DNA of 64,000 nt from Stigmatella aurantiaca DW4/3-1 (lineage in GTDB: Bacteria > Myxococcota > Myxococcia > Myxococcales > Myxococcaceae): assembly GCF_000165485.1 (NCBI RefSeq), contig NC_014623.1, forward strand, positions 4,049,501 to 4,113,500. The letters run 5' to 3'. Shown piece by piece: positions 29,406 through 37,987 of this stretch. The notes beneath the pieces are model-generated. The model was not told the origin of the DNA. It worked only from the letters and a program-made list of their open reading frames with translations, and did not search any database. The first letter of the stretch is position 1, and the number at the start of each line of letters is the position of its first letter. The translations under genes and the position numbers were made by a program.

Positions 29406-31070
29406 TCAAGGTCGGACGCCAGGGCGCTTCGCATATTCGGAGGATTCCCAGCGGGCGCGCAGACGGGACGTGAGGGCTTGCCGCACCGTCTCCCATTCTC
29501 CCACCCTTTGCTCGATGTCGTATCCCGAGCGGGTGAGCCGCCGTGCCAGGGCGCGCGCGGTGTCCTCGTCGCCGAGCTTGGCCAGCAGGTGCAGGTACTC
29601 ATAGTCCTCCAGGCCGTCGCGCAGGTGCTTGAGCCGCAGGGAGACCACGGGCTGGTGCGCCTGGGTGCCCAGGCGCTTTGGGGTTCCCGGGTAGAAGAGG
29701 GTGCCGTCGCCGTTGCCGCCGAACTCGAAGAGGCCCTTCCAGGGGTCCTGCGTGTTGTAGGCGTAGACGGTGTCGAAATAGAGCTCGCCGTCCACCCCGG
29801 TGAGGAAGGCCAGGGGCCCCATGGCCCGGTTGAGGGGGGCGGGGTGGTCCACCATGTAGGAGGCCCAGCCGGTATAGGCCCGCTCGGTGGCGGCCTCTGG
29901 AATGGGGCCGCCGTTGCAGCCGTGGGAGTTGCAGCTCTGGTACCACCACACCTTGGCGTTGGCGGGGAGGCGAGAGCGGAGCTTCGACAGGGGCAGGACG
30001 TTGCGGCACGTCTGAGGGCCCGGGCGCGGGAAGAAGCAGTTGAGGGTCGGGGTGAGGATGTCCGCCGTTCCTTGCAGGGCGTCATCCAGCGGTGAAGTCA
30101 CCAGCACGGGGATCTTGCCGGCCGCGCGCACCCGCTTCGACTGCGCGCGCACCAGCGGGACGTCCTCCGGCTTCGGCTCGTCCTTGGCATAGAAGAAGAG
30201 CTGGGCGGGCCAGCCCTTGCTCTGGAAGTGCTCGGCGAAGGCCCGGTAGTACGCCACCTTCTCCTCGTCCGTGCTCGCCTTGCGGTTGTCGCGCACGTCC
30301 GAGGTGGTGAAGCGGGCACCGGAGGGCAGCAGGGTGCCGTCGAAGTAAGGAGCCATCTCCTCGTCGTATGCGCGGAAATCCACCACCGCGCGGCCGTTCT
30401 CGAAGCGCACCGGCGGGGCCTCCATGCTCAGGCCGTGGGCGCTGACACGGTGCTCCAGCAAGGTCCGCGCGTAGTCGCGCAGCAGCGCGTGCGCCTCGGG
30501 AGACTCCGGGGACAGGCCATGTCCCCGGGAGATGCTGTACAGGGAGATGCCAAAGCTCGTCGGCAGCGAGGCCGTGGCGGGCAGCACGAAGGGCTGCACC
30601 TCCACGGTGAAGGGCACGGCCGCCATCGCCTTCGTGTCCGCCTTCACGTGCAGCTCGCCCCGGTACTTTCCGGGCGCCTGCGTCTCGGGGGCGCACACTT
30701 CCACGTAGAGGACGGTGGGCAGGGACGGCTCTCCCGGCGTCTCCACCGGAACGAGCGCATCTGGCCAGGGCCCCGTTCGCCCCTGGCTGTTGGACGGTGT
30801 CTTCACGTCCAGGAAGGCCTCACGCCAGACGGAGGCCTTCAGCGCAGCGCCTTCTCCACTCAGCGTCAGCGGCTGGGCCGTGACGCGCTGGATGTTGCCG
30901 GGGAGGACGACCTGCGCGGCCTCGCACTCGCCCCGGGCCACGCTCAGCTTGGCCTCGGCGCGGCCTTCCACCGCGGCGCCGGGCCGGACCTTGATCAGTG
31001 GAGACACCACCTTCGGCTCCGGAGATGCGGCCAGCACCGCCGTGAGCACCCACGCCCATCCTGCTCCCAT
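29406..31070 (-). CDS. Exported DUF4091 (glycoside hydrolase-like) protein
   Basis: A 554-residue exported protein: short signal peptide (WAWVLTAVLAAS), a beta-rich N-terminal domain (about 20-180), then a TIM-barrel-like DUF4091 region with FFYAKDEPKPEDVP, WWYQSCNSHGCNGG and LKHLRDGLEDYEYL near the end. DUF4091 proteins resemble glycoside hydrolases and often have C-terminal LRDGLEDYEYL-type motifs. The Asp/Glu in YAKDEP are candidates for catalysis. It sits between two DUF3108 genes with gaps of 18 and 26 bases, so the three are probably co-transcribed. Confidence 0.82.
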   Translation of the reverse strand: MGAGWAWVLTAVLAASPEPKVVSPLIKVRPGAAVEGRAEAKLSVARGECEAAQVVLPGNIQRVTAQPLTLSGEGAALKASVWREAFLDVKTPSNSQGRTGPWPDALVPVETPGEPSLPTVLYVEVCAPETQAPGKYRGELHVKADTKAMAAVPFTVEVQPFVLPATASLPTSFGISLYSISRGHGLSPESPEAHALLRDYARTLLEHRVSAHGLSMEAPPVRFENGRAVVDFRAYDEEMAPYFDGTLLPSGARFTTSDVRDNRKASTDEEKVAYYRAFAEHFQSKGWPAQLFFYAKDEPKPEDVPLVRAQSKRVRAAGKIPVLVTSPLDDALQGTADILTPTLNCFFPRPGPQTCRNVLPLSKLRSRLPANAKVWWYQSCNSHGCNGGPIPEAATERAYTGWASYMVDHPAPLNRAMGPLAFLTGVDGELYFDTVYAYNTQDPWKGLFEFGGNGDGTLFYPGTPKRLGTQAHQPVVSLRLKHLRDGLEDYEYLHLLAKLGDEDTARALARRLTRSGYDIEQRVGEWETVRQALTSRLRARWESSEYAKRPGVRP

Positions 31071-31088
31071 CTGTCCCCCTTTGGCGGT

Positions 31089-31898
31089 CTAGCCGCCCGT
31101 CGTACTGGCCACCTGATTGACCGTCAGCAGACGGCCCGGTTTGTATTCGGTGATCTCCGCCACGACGGTGCCCAGGACGAAGTCCGCCTCGAGCCGCACC
31201 GGCACGTGGCTGGGGTCCGTCGTGAAGTACAGGGTGATGTCGCGGCGGGTCTGGAGCTTCTCGGAGAAATCCGTCTGGACCGTCACGCGGAACACTTCCC
31301 GCGCGCCCAGCGCCGTCTTCATCTGTTCACGGCCTTCTACCTTCGCGCGCATGACGAAGCTCTTGTTGCCGGTGAAGACGGGCGAGGCGTACTCCCGGCC
31401 CTCGGCGAGCCCCTGCCGGCGCAGCGCGAAGGCCGCGCTCGCCACGTCCATGGAGCCCTCGGGCAGCTCGTGGGTGGACTCGCTGGGCTGGGTGCCTTCC
31501 TTTTGCCGGATGACGTGCGCGGACTTGCCATCCGCGTTCATCTGGATGCGCTGCCGGCGCCGCTTGTGGTTCTCCTCGGCGAAGAAGTCGCTGCCGAGCG
31601 AGCGCTGGCCGTCCTCTCCCCAGTAGGTGACGAACTTGTCCTTGATGGGCCACGCGCTCATCATCGGATCGGTCCTCGCCAGCGAGATGATGGGCCATAC
31701 CTTCTGCCCCCACTGCTGCATGGGCGCGCCCACGGTGATCTGCGCCGTGCCGGTGGTCACCCCCAGGTACTGGACGCGGTAGAGCGCCTGCTCACCCGGG
31801 CCAAAGGAGGGGTTGCCCTGCTGTGCCAAGGCGGTGCCCCCCATCATCAGAAGTCCGGACAGCAATCCCGTCATCGCACCTGCGAACTGCTTGCGCAT
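31089..31898 (-). CDS. Exported DUF3108 protein (copy B)
   Basis: A 269-residue protein with a signal peptide (AMTGLLSGLLMMGGTALAQQG) and a DUF3108 domain (FGPGEQALYRVQYLGVTTGTAQITVG... to EITEYKPGR). The ATG at 31898 has GGGAG about 10 bases upstream, so it is preferred to the longer frame from 32045. It begins the likely operon DUF3108-DUF4091-DUF3108. The domain is shared with the other copy but the sequences have diverged widely, suggesting an old duplication with separate roles. Confidence 0.8.
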   Translation of the reverse strand: MRKQFAGAMTGLLSGLLMMGGTALAQQGNPSFGPGEQALYRVQYLGVTTGTAQITVGAPMQQWGQKVWPIISLARTDPMMSAWPIKDKFVTYWGEDGQRSLGSDFFAEENHKRRRQRIQMNADGKSAHVIRQKEGTQPSESTHELPEGSMDVASAAFALRRQGLAEGREYASPVFTGNKSFVMRAKVEGREQMKTALGAREVFRVTVQTDFSEKLQTRRDITLYFTTDPSHVPVRLEADFVLGTVVAEITEYKPGRLLTVNQVASTTGG

Positions 31899-32151
31899 TG
31901 TCTTGAGCTCCCTCGCTCGGGATCCTGCCCTCCGGTGAGCCGGTAGGGCGAAGAATGTAGGCAGCCAGCCTGCGCGCCGCCAACCGCCTCCCCCAATCGT
32001 CGCCAGAAGCGGACCATTCCCTGGACGGCCATTCTCCCCGGGCATTCAAAGGCGGCACGCCCAGGGGTAGGAGCGTGTGGCAGTGGGGTTGCTCCGCTGC
32101 TAGCCTGGGACGGCAGTGCTCAGGCAGTGCTCGATCGAGGAGGGTTGGCGC

Positions 32152-32361
32152 ATGGATTTCGAGGATGACGACAACAAGGGGAGCAAGGGGAAGGGCCGCA
32201 GTGGCAAGCCGATCAAGGAGTTCGACTGTCCGACGTGCAACGCCAACAACCCCACGGACGAGCCCATCACCGATGGGGTGGAGCTGCGCTGTAACTATTG
32301 TGGAAATGACTTTCTGGTGACCATCAACGACAGCGGACGGCTCAAGTTCAAGGAGCTGTAG
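32152..32361 (+). CDS. Small zinc-ribbon protein
   Basis: A 69-residue protein. A charged start (MDFEDDDNKGSKGKG) leads to a four-Cys zinc ribbon, CPTC near residue 26 and CNYC near residue 47. The start at 32152 has GAGGAGGG upstream and is shorter than the open frame from 32116. No partner or target is evident. It is divergent from the DUF3108 gene and convergent with yggS. Confidence 0.75.
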   Translation: MDFEDDDNKGSKGKGRSGKPIKEFDCPTCNANNPTDEPITDGVELRCNYCGNDFLVTINDSGRLKFKEL

Positions 32362-32377
32362 CCGCGGGGGCGGGGCC

Positions 32378-33043
32378 TCAGTCCCGCTCGCCAAAGATGG
32401 CCGTCCCGACGCGCACGAGCGTGGCCCCCTCTTCGATGGCCTGCTCGAAGTCGTGGGTCGTCCCCATGGAGAGGCCCGAGAGCCCGTGCTCGCGGGCCAG
32501 TTCCCGCAGCCGCCGGAAGTGGCCTCGCGCCTGCTCCGGGTCCGGGGTGGGCGGGGGCAGCGCCATCAACCCTTCCAGCCGGAGGCCGGGCAGGACGCGG
32601 GCCTCGTCCACGAAGGCCCCCAGCGCTTCGGGCGTGAGGCCGCTCTTGCTCTGCTCGCCGCCGAGGTTCACTTCGACATAGCAGGGCAGGGGGGCTTCGA
32701 GCCGCCGCTTGGACAGCTCCCGGGCCACCTCCATCCGGTCGAGCGCGTGAAAGGACTGGGCCACCCGGGCCACGTACTTGGCCTTGTTCGTTTGAAGGGG
32801 GCCGATGGCATGCCAGCGAAGTCCCGCCAGATCCTCCAGCTCGGTGGCCTTGTCCCGCAGCTCCTGGGCGTAGTTCTCCCCGAAGTCCCGCTGGCCCGCC
32901 GCGTACGCTTCGCGGATGAGCGCGCCGGGCTTGAGCTTGGACACGGCGATGAGCGTCACCGACTCCACGGGCCGCCCCACGCGCGCGCAGGCCGAGGCCA
33001 CCCGGGCCTGGATGTCCGCCAGCCGCTCCGCGACCTGGCTCAT
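32378..33043 (-). CDS. yggS: YggS-family PLP-binding homeostasis protein
   Basis: A 221-residue fold-type III PLP protein (PLPBP/YggS), which keeps the pyridoxal phosphate pool in balance and has no known catalysis. The PLP Lys is in AVSKLKP near residue 35, followed by DFGENYAQE and the end [10 protein letters not shown]. The phosphate-binding loop reads SMGTTHDF, whereas the usual form is SMGMSxDF. The ATG at 33043 overlaps the maf stop by four bases (ATGA), so the two are translationally coupled. The frame extends four residues upstream but that is less likely. Confidence 0.9.
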   Translation of the reverse strand: MSQVAERLADIQARVASACARVGRPVESVTLIAVSKLKPGALIREAYAAGQRDFGENYAQELRDKATELEDLAGLRWHAIGPLQTNKAKYVARVAQSFHALDRMEVARELSKRRLEAPLPCYVEVNLGGEQSKSGLTPEALGAFVDEARVLPGLRLEGLMALPPPTPDPEQARGHFRRLRELAREHGLSGLSMGTTHDFEQAIEEGATLVRVGTAIFGERD

Positions 33044-33636
33044 GGAGCGCTCCAAGGCAGGCGCATGCCCGAGCGCTTCAGCAGCTCCAGGGTTTCCCCC
33101 AGGGGCAGGCCGATGACGTTGGTGGGGCTGCCGTCCAGCGAGGCCACGAGAAACCCGCCGCGCCCCTGCACGGCGTAGGCGCCCGCTTTGTCCAGGGGCT
33201 CGCCGGTGCCCACGTACCAGTCGATCTCCCCGTCCGAGAGTGTCCGGAACGTGACGCCGGTGCGCACCACCGTGGCGGCCTCGGCGCGCCCCGCGAGCGC
33301 GACGCCCGTATAGACCGCATGGGTCTGTCCCGAGAGCCGGCGGAGCATGTGACGGGCCTCGCCAGGATCTGCGGGTTTTCCCAGCAACTCGGGACCCAGG
33401 GCCACCGTGGTGTCGGCCGCGAGCACCCAGGCTTCCGGGAACCGTTCCGCCACGGCGTGGGCCTTGGCGCGGGCCAGCCGCAGGACATAAGTGTCCGCTG
33501 CTTCACCTCTCAAGGGGGTTTCATCGAGGTCCGCCGCGGCCACGTGGAAGCGCAGGCCCAGCTGGGAGAGAAGGTCCCGCCGCCGCGGCGAAGCGGAAGC
33601 GAGGACGAGGGACGTGGGATCCTCTAGAGTGGACAT
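33040..33636 (-). CDS. maf: Maf-family nucleotide pyrophosphatase
   Basis: A 198-residue Maf protein. The N-terminal signature [22 protein letters not shown] and [11 protein letters not shown] match the family, which hydrolyses non-canonical or m5UTP/dTTP-type nucleotides. [10 protein letters not shown] marks the C-terminal part. It is translationally coupled to yggS downstream. It diverges from the GAF-GGDEF gene at 33687 across a 50-base gap. Confidence 0.92.
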   Translation of the reverse strand: MSTLEDPTSLVLASASPRRRDLLSQLGLRFHVAAADLDETPLRGEAADTYVLRLARAKAHAVAERFPEAWVLAADTTVALGPELLGKPADPGEARHMLRRLSGQTHAVYTGVALAGRAEAATVVRTGVTFRTLSDGEIDWYVGTGEPLDKAGAYAVQGRGGFLVASLDGSPTNVIGLPLGETLELLKRSGMRLPWSAP

Positions 33637-33686
33637 GGCAGCAGGATGAATCCCTTAGCAGAACCGTGCCTCGGAGTAGACCCCTG

Positions 33687-34769
33687 ATGAATCCCGCGGA
33701 TCTCCTCTCGGCCATGAAGAGGACGGTGGAGCAGCTGGCCGCTTTCAATGAGATGGCCAAGGCGCTCACCTCGACCCTGGAGCTGCGGGAGGTACTCAGC
33801 CTGGTGATGCAGAAGGTGAGCGATCTGCTCCAGCCCCGCAACTGGTCGCTCATCCTTCAGGACGAGCGCTCGGGGAAGCTCTACTTCGAGATCGCCGTGG
33901 GCGAGGGGGCCGAGGCCCTCAAGTCCCTTCAGATTTCTCCGGGCGAGGGCATCGCCGGCACCGTGTTCTCCTCGGGCGCGGCCCGGCTGGTGGACGACGT
34001 GGGGGGCGATCCGTTCTTCGCGCCGCGCTTCGATCTGGCCTCGGCGTTCCGCACGCGCTCCATCCTGGCCGTGCCCCTCATCGCCCGGGGCCGGGTGCTG
34101 GGCATCATCGAGCTGGTGAACGGCCCGCAGGATCCCCTCTTCACCCAGGATGATCTGACGACGCTGACGGCCATCGCGGACTACGCGGCCATCGCCATCG
34201 AGAACGCGAAGAACTTCTGGCGGGTGCAGGAGCTGACCATCACGGACGAGCACACCGGCTGCTACAACGCCCGGCACCTTCGGGCGCAGCTCGAGCACGA
34301 GGTGAAGCGCTCCCAGCGCTTCCACCACCCGCTGTCCCTCGTCTTCCTGGATCTGGACCGCTTCAAGCACGTCAACGACACCCACGGGCACGTCGTGGGC
34401 AGTGCCTTGCTCAAGGAAGTGGGGGAGCTGCTCGTCAGCTGCAGCCGTCAGCTGGACCTGGTGTTCCGCTACGGCGGGGATGAATTCTCGCTGCTGCTGG
34501 TGGAGACGGCCCCCGACGGCGCGCTCACCATCGCCCGGCGCATCCGGGACTCGTTCCGGGAGCAGCACTTCCTCCAATCCCAGGGGCTCGACATCCGTCT
34601 CACCGCGAGCCTGGGGGTGGCCACCTTCCCGGACCACGCCCACTCCGCCATGGACCTCATCCGGGCGGCCGACTTCGCCATGTACGCCGCGAAGGCGCGG
34701 GGCCGGGATGGCGTCTGCCTGGCCGAGCCCCTGCCCGGCGAGCCGAGGGCAGAGCCGCAGGAGCCCTGA
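33687..34769 (+). CDS. GAF-GGDEF diguanylate cyclase
   Basis: A 360-residue cytoplasmic protein. A GAF sensor domain (about 20-170) is followed by a GGDEF domain (about 190-345). The active-site loop is intact, RYGGDEFSLLL near residue 265, so it should make cyclic di-GMP. The I-site RQLD lies five residues before it, the RxxD position for product inhibition. The first metal segment reads DEHTGCYNARHL, somewhat divergent from DxLTGLxNRR. The GAF ligand is unknown. The ATG at 33687 is preferred to a GTG at 33666. Confidence 0.9.
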   Translation: MNPADLLSAMKRTVEQLAAFNEMAKALTSTLELREVLSLVMQKVSDLLQPRNWSLILQDERSGKLYFEIAVGEGAEALKSLQISPGEGIAGTVFSSGAARLVDDVGGDPFFAPRFDLASAFRTRSILAVPLIARGRVLGIIELVNGPQDPLFTQDDLTTLTAIADYAAIAIENAKNFWRVQELTITDEHTGCYNARHLRAQLEHEVKRSQRFHHPLSLVFLDLDRFKHVNDTHGHVVGSALLKEVGELLVSCSRQLDLVFRYGGDEFSLLLVETAPDGALTIARRIRDSFREQHFLQSQGLDIRLTASLGVATFPDHAHSAMDLIRAADFAMYAAKARGRDGVCLAEPLPGEPRAEPQEP

Positions 34770-34834
34770 AATGACAGGGGCGGCGCCTCGGTGAAGAGGG
34801 CCGCCCCAGGGGCTGACACGGCGGGAGCGGGTGC

Positions 34835-36403
34835 TTAGCTGGCGCCCACGATGGTCTGAATGGCCTCGTTGTTCTCCACCACGGTCCCCGTCTCGCGCAG
34901 GGCCTTGAGGAAGGACTCCGTCATCTCGATCTGCTTGGCGCGGCGGGTCTGCTCACGCAGCTCGTCCTTCTTCTGGGTGAACGTCTCGTCGGAGGGCTTC
35001 ACCCGCTCGGTGACCTGCGCCACCACGAAGCCTTCGCTCAGCGGGAACACCTGGTCCAGCACCTGCGGCCCCGGGGCGCTGAAGGCCGCCGTGGACAGCG
35101 CGGGCGCCAGGCCCAGGTAGGGCACCGACTCGCCGCCCGCGGTGAAGCTGCCCGTCTCCACCGCCTCCGGCCGCGTCTCCGTCTCGAAGCGCTGAAGGGC
35201 CGGCTGGCCCTCCTTCTCGGGAGGGAACAGCTGCTGGAGCGTCTGGCCGCCCTTCAGGGACGCCAGCGCCTTCTCCGCGGCCGCCTTCGCCAGCTCCTTG
35301 GCCTTCTGCTGCTTGTACAAGGTGGTGGCGATCTCTGGCGCGGCCTCCTCGAGCTTCTTGTCCTGGGCGGCCTGCTTCTCCTCCACCTTCACCACGTGCC
35401 AGCCGAGCTTCGTCTCGATGGGCTGCGAGACGCCGTTGGGGGCCAGCGCGAAGACGGCCTCGGCCAGCGTGGGCTCCAGGCTGGCGCGCTCCACCCAGCC
35501 CAGGTCTCCCCCGGATGCCTTGGTGCCCGGATCCTCGCTGCGCTCGCGCGCCACCGTGGCGAAGTCCTTGCCGCCCTCGGTGACCTCCTTGTGCAGCGCC
35601 TCGGCGCGCGACTTCGCCTCCGCCTTCTGCTGCGCGGCGGCATCCGGCGCCAGCTTCACGAGGATCTGCCGCGCCTTGGCCCGCTCCGCCTGCTGGTACA
35701 TGAAGCGGTTGGACTCGTAATAGGTGGAGATCTCATCGTTGTGCGCCTTGCGGAACTCCTCCAGCTGCGCCGGGGTAGGCGCGGGGACCTGGGCCGCGTA
35801 CATGGTGGGCAGGAAGCGCGCGAACACGACCTTGGCCTGGTTGGCGTCCTTCTCGTAGCGGGCGCGCACCTCGTCGTCCGAGACGACGGCGCCGCTGTTG
35901 ACCACCTGGAGCATCTTCTGGGCGGCCAGCTGCCGGCGCAGCTCTTCTTCGTACTTGGGCTCCGTGGTGCGGTAGTAGTCGCGCAGGGCGCGCTTGTACT
36001 GCTCGAAGTTGAACTGGCCGTCCTTGTGGAAGTCCGCGTTCTCGTGGATCAGCTTGCGCAGCTCGTCGTCCGAGGGATTGATGCCATGGCGCTCGGCCGC
36101 CTGGGACAGCAGCTCCCGCGTCACCAACTGGTCCATCACCTGGCTGGGCAGGGACTGGCGCGCATACGACTCGGGGATGGGGACCCCCCGGTTGCGCAGG
36201 GAGTTGAGCTGGCCTGCGTACACGCGGCTGAAGTCGCGGAGGGGAATCTCCTTGCCGTTGACCACCGCCACGGCGCTGGGGACCACCGGGCCTCTGCCAC
36301 TCCCGAAGCCCGTGCTTCCCGGTCCGAACTGCAGCGTGAACACCACCGCGATGGCCACGATGCCCACCAGCGATAGCACCTTCCGGGCGTTCATACCGTC
36401 CAT
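34835..36403 (-). CDS. PpiD/SurA-like membrane-anchored peptidyl-prolyl isomerase
   Basis: A 522-residue protein: an N-terminal membrane helix (residues 7-22, VLSLVGIVAIAVVFTLQF), a SurA-N-like chaperone domain (about 45-200), a parvulin domain (about 240-350, with ARQILVKL, FATVARERSEDPGTKASGGDLGWV and WHVVKVEEK), and a C-terminal region. Parvulins isomerise Xaa-Pro bonds and help outer-membrane and secreted proteins fold. It is divergent from mreC, which starts 230 bases away. The start 36403 (MDGMNARK) is used; 36394 is also possible. Confidence 0.88.
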   Translation of the reverse strand: MDGMNARKVLSLVGIVAIAVVFTLQFGPGSTGFGSGRGPVVPSAVAVVNGKEIPLRDFSRVYAGQLNSLRNRGVPIPESYARQSLPSQVMDQLVTRELLSQAAERHGINPSDDELRKLIHENADFHKDGQFNFEQYKRALRDYYRTTEPKYEEELRRQLAAQKMLQVVNSGAVVSDDEVRARYEKDANQAKVVFARFLPTMYAAQVPAPTPAQLEEFRKAHNDEISTYYESNRFMYQQAERAKARQILVKLAPDAAAQQKAEAKSRAEALHKEVTEGGKDFATVARERSEDPGTKASGGDLGWVERASLEPTLAEAVFALAPNGVSQPIETKLGWHVVKVEEKQAAQDKKLEEAAPEIATTLYKQQKAKELAKAAAEKALASLKGGQTLQQLFPPEKEGQPALQRFETETRPEAVETGSFTAGGESVPYLGLAPALSTAAFSAPGPQVLDQVFPLSEGFVVAQVTERVKPSDETFTQKKDELREQTRRAKQIEMTESFLKALRETGTVVENNEAIQTIVGAS

Positions 36404-36632
36404 GTTGCCGTCGTTTCTTCTCGTAGGGCGCCGGGCGGCCGCTGATTTCGCGGAAGGACTCGCGGCGCGGGTTTGTTGGATGCCCGGCCGGTGGGTGAAC
36501 GGTTCTCCGCCACCCCCGAGACGGGGCCTTGACTGCCTAGGACAGTACCCCAGAAAATGCAAGCGATTTAGAGTGGTTAGCTGATCCCATCCCTGGTATT
36601 GCACCTCTTTCCCTACAGGGGATTCCTCCCGC

Positions 36633-37487
36633 GTGCTGTCGCTCCTCAAGCGGTACCGTCAGCTGCTCCTGGTGAGCGCACTGCTGCTCTTTCCGCTGGT
36701 CGCCTTCCTGGCGTCCGGCCGGCGGGGGCGTGAGCCCAACTTCATTGATCGCGCCGTCATCGCGCTGACCTCGCCGCTTCAGTCGGGGCTCAACTGGATC
36801 ATCGATGGGGGCGTGGGGCTGGTGAACGGCTATGTGGACTTGCGGGGAGTGCGGCGCGAAAATGACGCACTGCGGCTGGAGAACATGCAGCTGCGCGCGG
36901 CGGTGCAGTTGCTGGGGGAGGCGAGGACCGAGAACGAGCGGCTGCGGCAGCTGCTCGGCTACACGGAGGCGGTGCCCGGGCCGGAGATCCCCGCGCGCGT
37001 GGTGGGAGTGAATCCGGTGGCGAAGCTGTTGTCGGTGCGCATCAGCAGCGGGGAGAAGCAAGGGGTGTTCGAGGGCATGTCCGTGGTGACGCCGGACGGC
37101 ATCGTGGGCCGCGTCATCCGGACCACGGGCCACTATGCGGATGTGGCGCTGGTGACGGATCCCCAGAGCCGGGTCGGGGTCCGGGTCCAGCGCTCGCGGG
37201 CGCGTGGCACGGCCGCGGGCTCTGGCAGTGGGCCTCTTCTTCTGGAGAACATGCTGCGCACCGAGGACGTGGAGAACGGCGATCTCATCATCACCTCGGG
37301 GACGGACGGGGTGTATCCCCCTGGCATGGTCGTGGGCCGCGTGACGAACCTGGAGAAGAAGGAGCACGGCATGTTCCAGGGGGCCGACATCGTGCCCGCG
37401 GTGGACACCACCAAGCTCGAGGAGGTGCTCGTGGTGGGCAGCCCTTACGGCGTGGCGGCACAGTCGGTGGAGGGTGGGACGCGATGA
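36633..37487 (+). CDS. mreC: Rod shape-determining protein MreC
   Basis: A 284-residue inner-membrane protein with one N-terminal helix (residues 9-27), a periplasmic coiled coil (about 70-110) and the MreC beta-sandwich tail (VVGVNPVAKLLSVRISSG, GMSVVTPDGIVGRVI, NGDLIITSGTDGVYPPGMVVG). It activates the PBP2-RodA synthase in the elongasome. The start is a GTG at 36633. It overlaps mreD by four bases and heads the mre operon. Confidence 0.95.
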   Translation: MLSLLKRYRQLLLVSALLLFPLVAFLASGRRGREPNFIDRAVIALTSPLQSGLNWIIDGGVGLVNGYVDLRGVRRENDALRLENMQLRAAVQLLGEARTENERLRQLLGYTEAVPGPEIPARVVGVNPVAKLLSVRISSGEKQGVFEGMSVVTPDGIVGRVIRTTGHYADVALVTDPQSRVGVRVQRSRARGTAAGSGSGPLLLENMLRTEDVENGDLIITSGTDGVYPPGMVVGRVTNLEKKEHGMFQGADIVPAVDTTKLEEVLVVGSPYGVAAQSVEGGTR

Positions 37488-37987
37488 AGTTCCTGGTCAC
37501 GGTGGGGCTGGCGCTCCTGCTGCTCACGCTGGAGTCGGTGGTGGTGCAGCGCTTTGGCCTGGTGCTCAGCCGCATCGATGTGACGGTGGTGCTCCTGGCG
37601 TTCCTGGCCCTGCGCGCCTCGCTGCTGGAGGGGGCCTTCTCCGCCTTCGCGGTGGGCTACCTGCTGGACCTGATGAGCGGCCAGCCCACGGGGCTGTTCA
37701 CGTTCCTGGGGGTCTTCATCTTCTTGGTGGGGCGTCTGGTGGATTCGCTGGTGGATGTGCGCGGCGCGGCGGCCTTCGTGCTCTTCGTCATGGGGGCGGA
37801 CGTGGGCCATGGCCTGTTGGCGGCCTTCTTCAGTTGGCTGACGGTGAAGGACGGCTCGGCCATGGCGGTGCTGCCCGGACTTCCCTTGCAGGTGGCGCTG
37901 ACCGGGCTGGCGGCCCTGGCGCTCTACCCGCTGCTTCGCCGCTTCGAGGCGCGCCAGGAGCGTCCCCAGCTGGGAGGGTTGCTGTGA
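37484..37987 (+). CDS. mreD: Rod shape-determining protein MreD
   Basis: A 167-residue integral membrane protein with about five hydrophobic helices and no cytoplasmic domain. The pattern and place, between mreC and PBP2, identify it. Its ATG overlaps the mreC stop (ATGA), and its own stop overlaps the PBP2 GTG (GTGA). Confidence 0.9.
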   Translation: MKFLVTVGLALLLLTLESVVVQRFGLVLSRIDVTVVLLAFLALRASLLEGAFSAFAVGYLLDLMSGQPTGLFTFLGVFIFLVGRLVDSLVDVRGAAAFVLFVMGADVGHGLLAAFFSWLTVKDGSAMAVLPGLPLQVALTGLAALALYPLLRRFEARQERPQLGGLL

